From Arsukibacterium indicum (GTDB taxonomy: Bacteria; Pseudomonadota; Gammaproteobacteria; Enterobacterales; Alteromonadaceae), in NCBI RefSeq assembly GCF_019100565.1, contig NZ_JAHRID010000001.1:558001-622000 (forward strand): a stretch of DNA of 64,000 nucleotides. The letters are read 5' to 3'. The notes beneath the pieces are model-generated. The model ran no database searches, was not told the origin of the DNA, and was given only the letters and a program-made list of their open reading frames with translations. Position numbers and translations under genes: made by a program. How positions within the stretch are numbered: the first letter of the stretch is position 1; each line of letters opens with the position of its first letter. This document shows, in pieces, positions 62,867 through 64,000 of the stretch.

Positions 62867-62900
62867 ACTACTTATTAGCCAAATTAACTACTTAGTAGCT
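62867..62900. promoter_or_regulatory. Two direct-repeat PspF activator sites
   Basis: ACTACTTATTAGCC (62867-62880) and ACTACTTAGTAGCT (62887-62900) are direct repeats 20 bases apart, two helical turns. They lie 87-120 bases upstream of the putative pspA -24 element and end 4 bases before the pspF ATG. In E. coli the two PspF sites occupy a similar position and also repress pspF. Confidence 0.6.
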
Positions 62901-62904
62901 GCCA

Positions 62905-63999
62905 ATGAACAGAAAATACCAACAAGACAACCTGATTGGCCAGGCCAACAGTTTTCTGAATGTGCTGGATCAGGTGTCGCAACTGGCGCCACTCGACAAG
63001 CCGGTATTAATTATCGGCGAGCGTGGCACCGGTAAAGAGCTTATCGCCGCCCGTCTGCACTTCTTATCGCAACGTTGGGACCAACAGTATCTTACGCTCA
63101 ACTGCGCTGCCCTGAATGAAAACCTGCTGGAAAGTGAATTGTTCGGCCATGAAGCAGGTGCCTTTACCGGCGCGGGTAAAAGGCATGAAGGCCGGTTTGA
63201 GCGGGCAAACGGTGGAACCTTGTTTCTGGACGAGCTGGCCAACACGCCGGCGCTGGTGCAGGAAAAGCTGTTGCGGGTTATTGAATATGGCGAGTTTGAA
63301 CGGGTTGGCGGCAGCCGGCCAGTGCGGGTAGACGTGCGTTTAGTTTGCGCTACCAACGAAGACTTGCCGACAATGGCTGACAACGGTGAGTTTCGGGCCG
63401 ACTTGCTTGACCGGCTGGCGTTTGACGTTATTACCCTACCGCCGATGCGCGAGCGTCGGGAAGATATTCTGTTGCTGGCAGAACATTTTGCAATGAATAT
63501 GGCCCGCGAACTGGGCTTTGAGCTGTTCAGTGGTTTTAGTGAAAAAGCCAAAAATGCTTTGCTGGAGTATCATTGGCCGGGCAACGTCCGTGAATTGAAA
63601 AATGTGGTTGAACGCAGCGTTTATCGTACCAATAACCCATACGTTCCCGTTCATAATATTCAGCTGAACCCGTTCGAGTCAGCATACAGGCCAACCCAGC
63701 GTATTAAAGCGCGCTCAGCGACGGCTACCAAAGAGTCTGAATCACAACAGCCCGCCGCGGCGCCATTGGCAAACAATAACCCGGTAGCCACGGCTGCCAG
63801 CGCCAATAACAGCTTCGATTTCAGTAATGGTGTCGACTTTAAAACCCTGTCGCAGGATTTTGAAGTCAAGTTGATTAAAGATGCACTTAGTGCCAGTCAG
63901 TATAACCAGAAAAAAACCGCAGAATTGTTAAACCTGACCTATCATCAGTTACGTGGTTATATGAAAAAGTATCAGTTGCTGGAAAGTCAGCAGGGATGA
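62905..63999 (+). CDS. pspF: Sigma-54 activator PspF
   Basis: A 364-residue activator (E. coli 325) that lacks an N-terminal regulatory domain. The AAA+ core has Walker A GERGTGKELIAARLHF, the intact sigma-54 contact loop HEAGAFTGAGKRHEG and Walker B GGTLFLDELAN. A Q/A/N-rich linker (about 270-305) is longer than in E. coli. The C-terminal Fis-type helix-turn-helix is NQKKTAELLNLTYHQLRGYM. It drives the divergent psp operon. The stop lies one base before the window edge, so it is complete. Confidence 0.96.
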   Translation: MNRKYQQDNLIGQANSFLNVLDQVSQLAPLDKPVLIIGERGTGKELIAARLHFLSQRWDQQYLTLNCAALNENLLESELFGHEAGAFTGAGKRHEGRFERANGGTLFLDELANTPALVQEKLLRVIEYGEFERVGGSRPVRVDVRLVCATNEDLPTMADNGEFRADLLDRLAFDVITLPPMRERREDILLLAEHFAMNMARELGFELFSGFSEKAKNALLEYHWPGNVRELKNVVERSVYRTNNPYVPVHNIQLNPFESAYRPTQRIKARSATATKESESQQPAAAPLANNNPVATAASANNSFDFSNGVDFKTLSQDFEVKLIKDALSASQYNQKKTAELLNLTYHQLRGYMKKYQLLESQQG

Positions 64000-64000
64000 A

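Noticed and set aside
62970-63551. Minus-strand frame of 193 codons inside pspF
   Set aside because: Serine/arginine-rich shadow of the highly conserved AAA+ domain on the plus strand.
1-64000. Search for insertion sequences, prophage, integrons, toxin-antitoxin or defence genes
   Set aside because: No transposase, integrase, phage structural, restriction or toxin-like reading frame was recognised; the window is housekeeping apart from the ECF/DUF4331 locus.

Overview
The window looks like a chromosomal segment of a free-living, motile, aerobic gammaproteobacterium of the Alteromonadales type (Rheinheimera, Alishewanella or Arsukibacterium-like; genus is inference). The pointers are PomA/PomB-type flagellar motor proteins, a TIGR03503-family protein, a RibBX-like RibB fusion, a psp operon carrying ycjX-ycjF, TonB-dependent receptors and an aerobic phenylalanine/tyrosine degradation set. 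Base composition looks even and I see no transposase, integrase, phage gene or CRISPR array. No gap longer than about 265 bases lacks a gene.

Layout. 0-4 kb: tail of a histidine kinase, three identical tandem tRNA-Asp genes, a TIGR03503 protein, dnaQ divergent from rnhA, a 135-bp inverted-repeat element and an exported glutathione peroxidase. 4-11.4 kb: the most unusual locus, an ECF sigma/RskA-type anti-sigma pair followed by a five-gene operon (DUF4331 protein, Ig-like lipoprotein, TPR protein, a stand-alone HupE-type N-terminal domain, TonB-dependent receptor). The same bipartite motif at the same spacing precedes both the sigma gene and the DUF4331 gene. 11.5-21 kb: a glutathione-synthetase-like ATP-grasp enzyme, a small PA3496-type protein, folE, DUF2750, ettA, a solute-binding protein, a DsbA-like lipoprotein, a DUF6746 gene behind a perfect Fur-type palindrome, a lone CbiM-like membrane protein, gdhA and a hydrolase. 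21-31.6 kb: btuB under a cobalamin riboswitch, yajQ, vanZ-like, panE, thiI, pomAB behind a sigma-28-type promoter, and xseB-ispA-dxs.

31.6-41.4 kb: a large propeller sensor with a degenerate GGDEF domain, then glyA, nrdR, ribD, ribBA(X), ribH, nusB, thiL and pgpA. Where ribE normally lies only an eight-codon relic-like reading frame remains. 41.6-50 kb: dinB behind a LexA box, a cold-shock gene, a DEAD-box helicase, a DUF2058 protein, a TraB/GumN protein, yafS, gloB and mltD. 50-57.7 kb: Phe/Tyr catabolism (phhA-phhB; hppD-hmgA-fahA-maiA plus a small membrane protein) with its regulator tyrR; TyrR-box-like sites lie before phhA, tyrR and possibly hppD. 57.7-64 kb: a methionine gamma-lyase-like gene and the phage-shock locus pspABC-ycjX-ycjF divergent from pspF, with a plausible sigma-54 promoter and two direct-repeat activator sites.

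How the genes work together: phhA/phhB turn phenylalanine into tyrosine, and hppD-hmgA-maiA-fahA take it to fumarate and acetoacetate under TyrR. xseB-ispA-dxs and ribD-ribBA-ribH-nusB-thiL-pgpA are conserved housekeeping strings. PspF drives the membrane-stress operon. The ECF/DUF4331/TonB locus has no function I can name and is the best candidate for an undescribed envelope system. All annotations come from reading the sequence and from family knowledge; no database search was possible.
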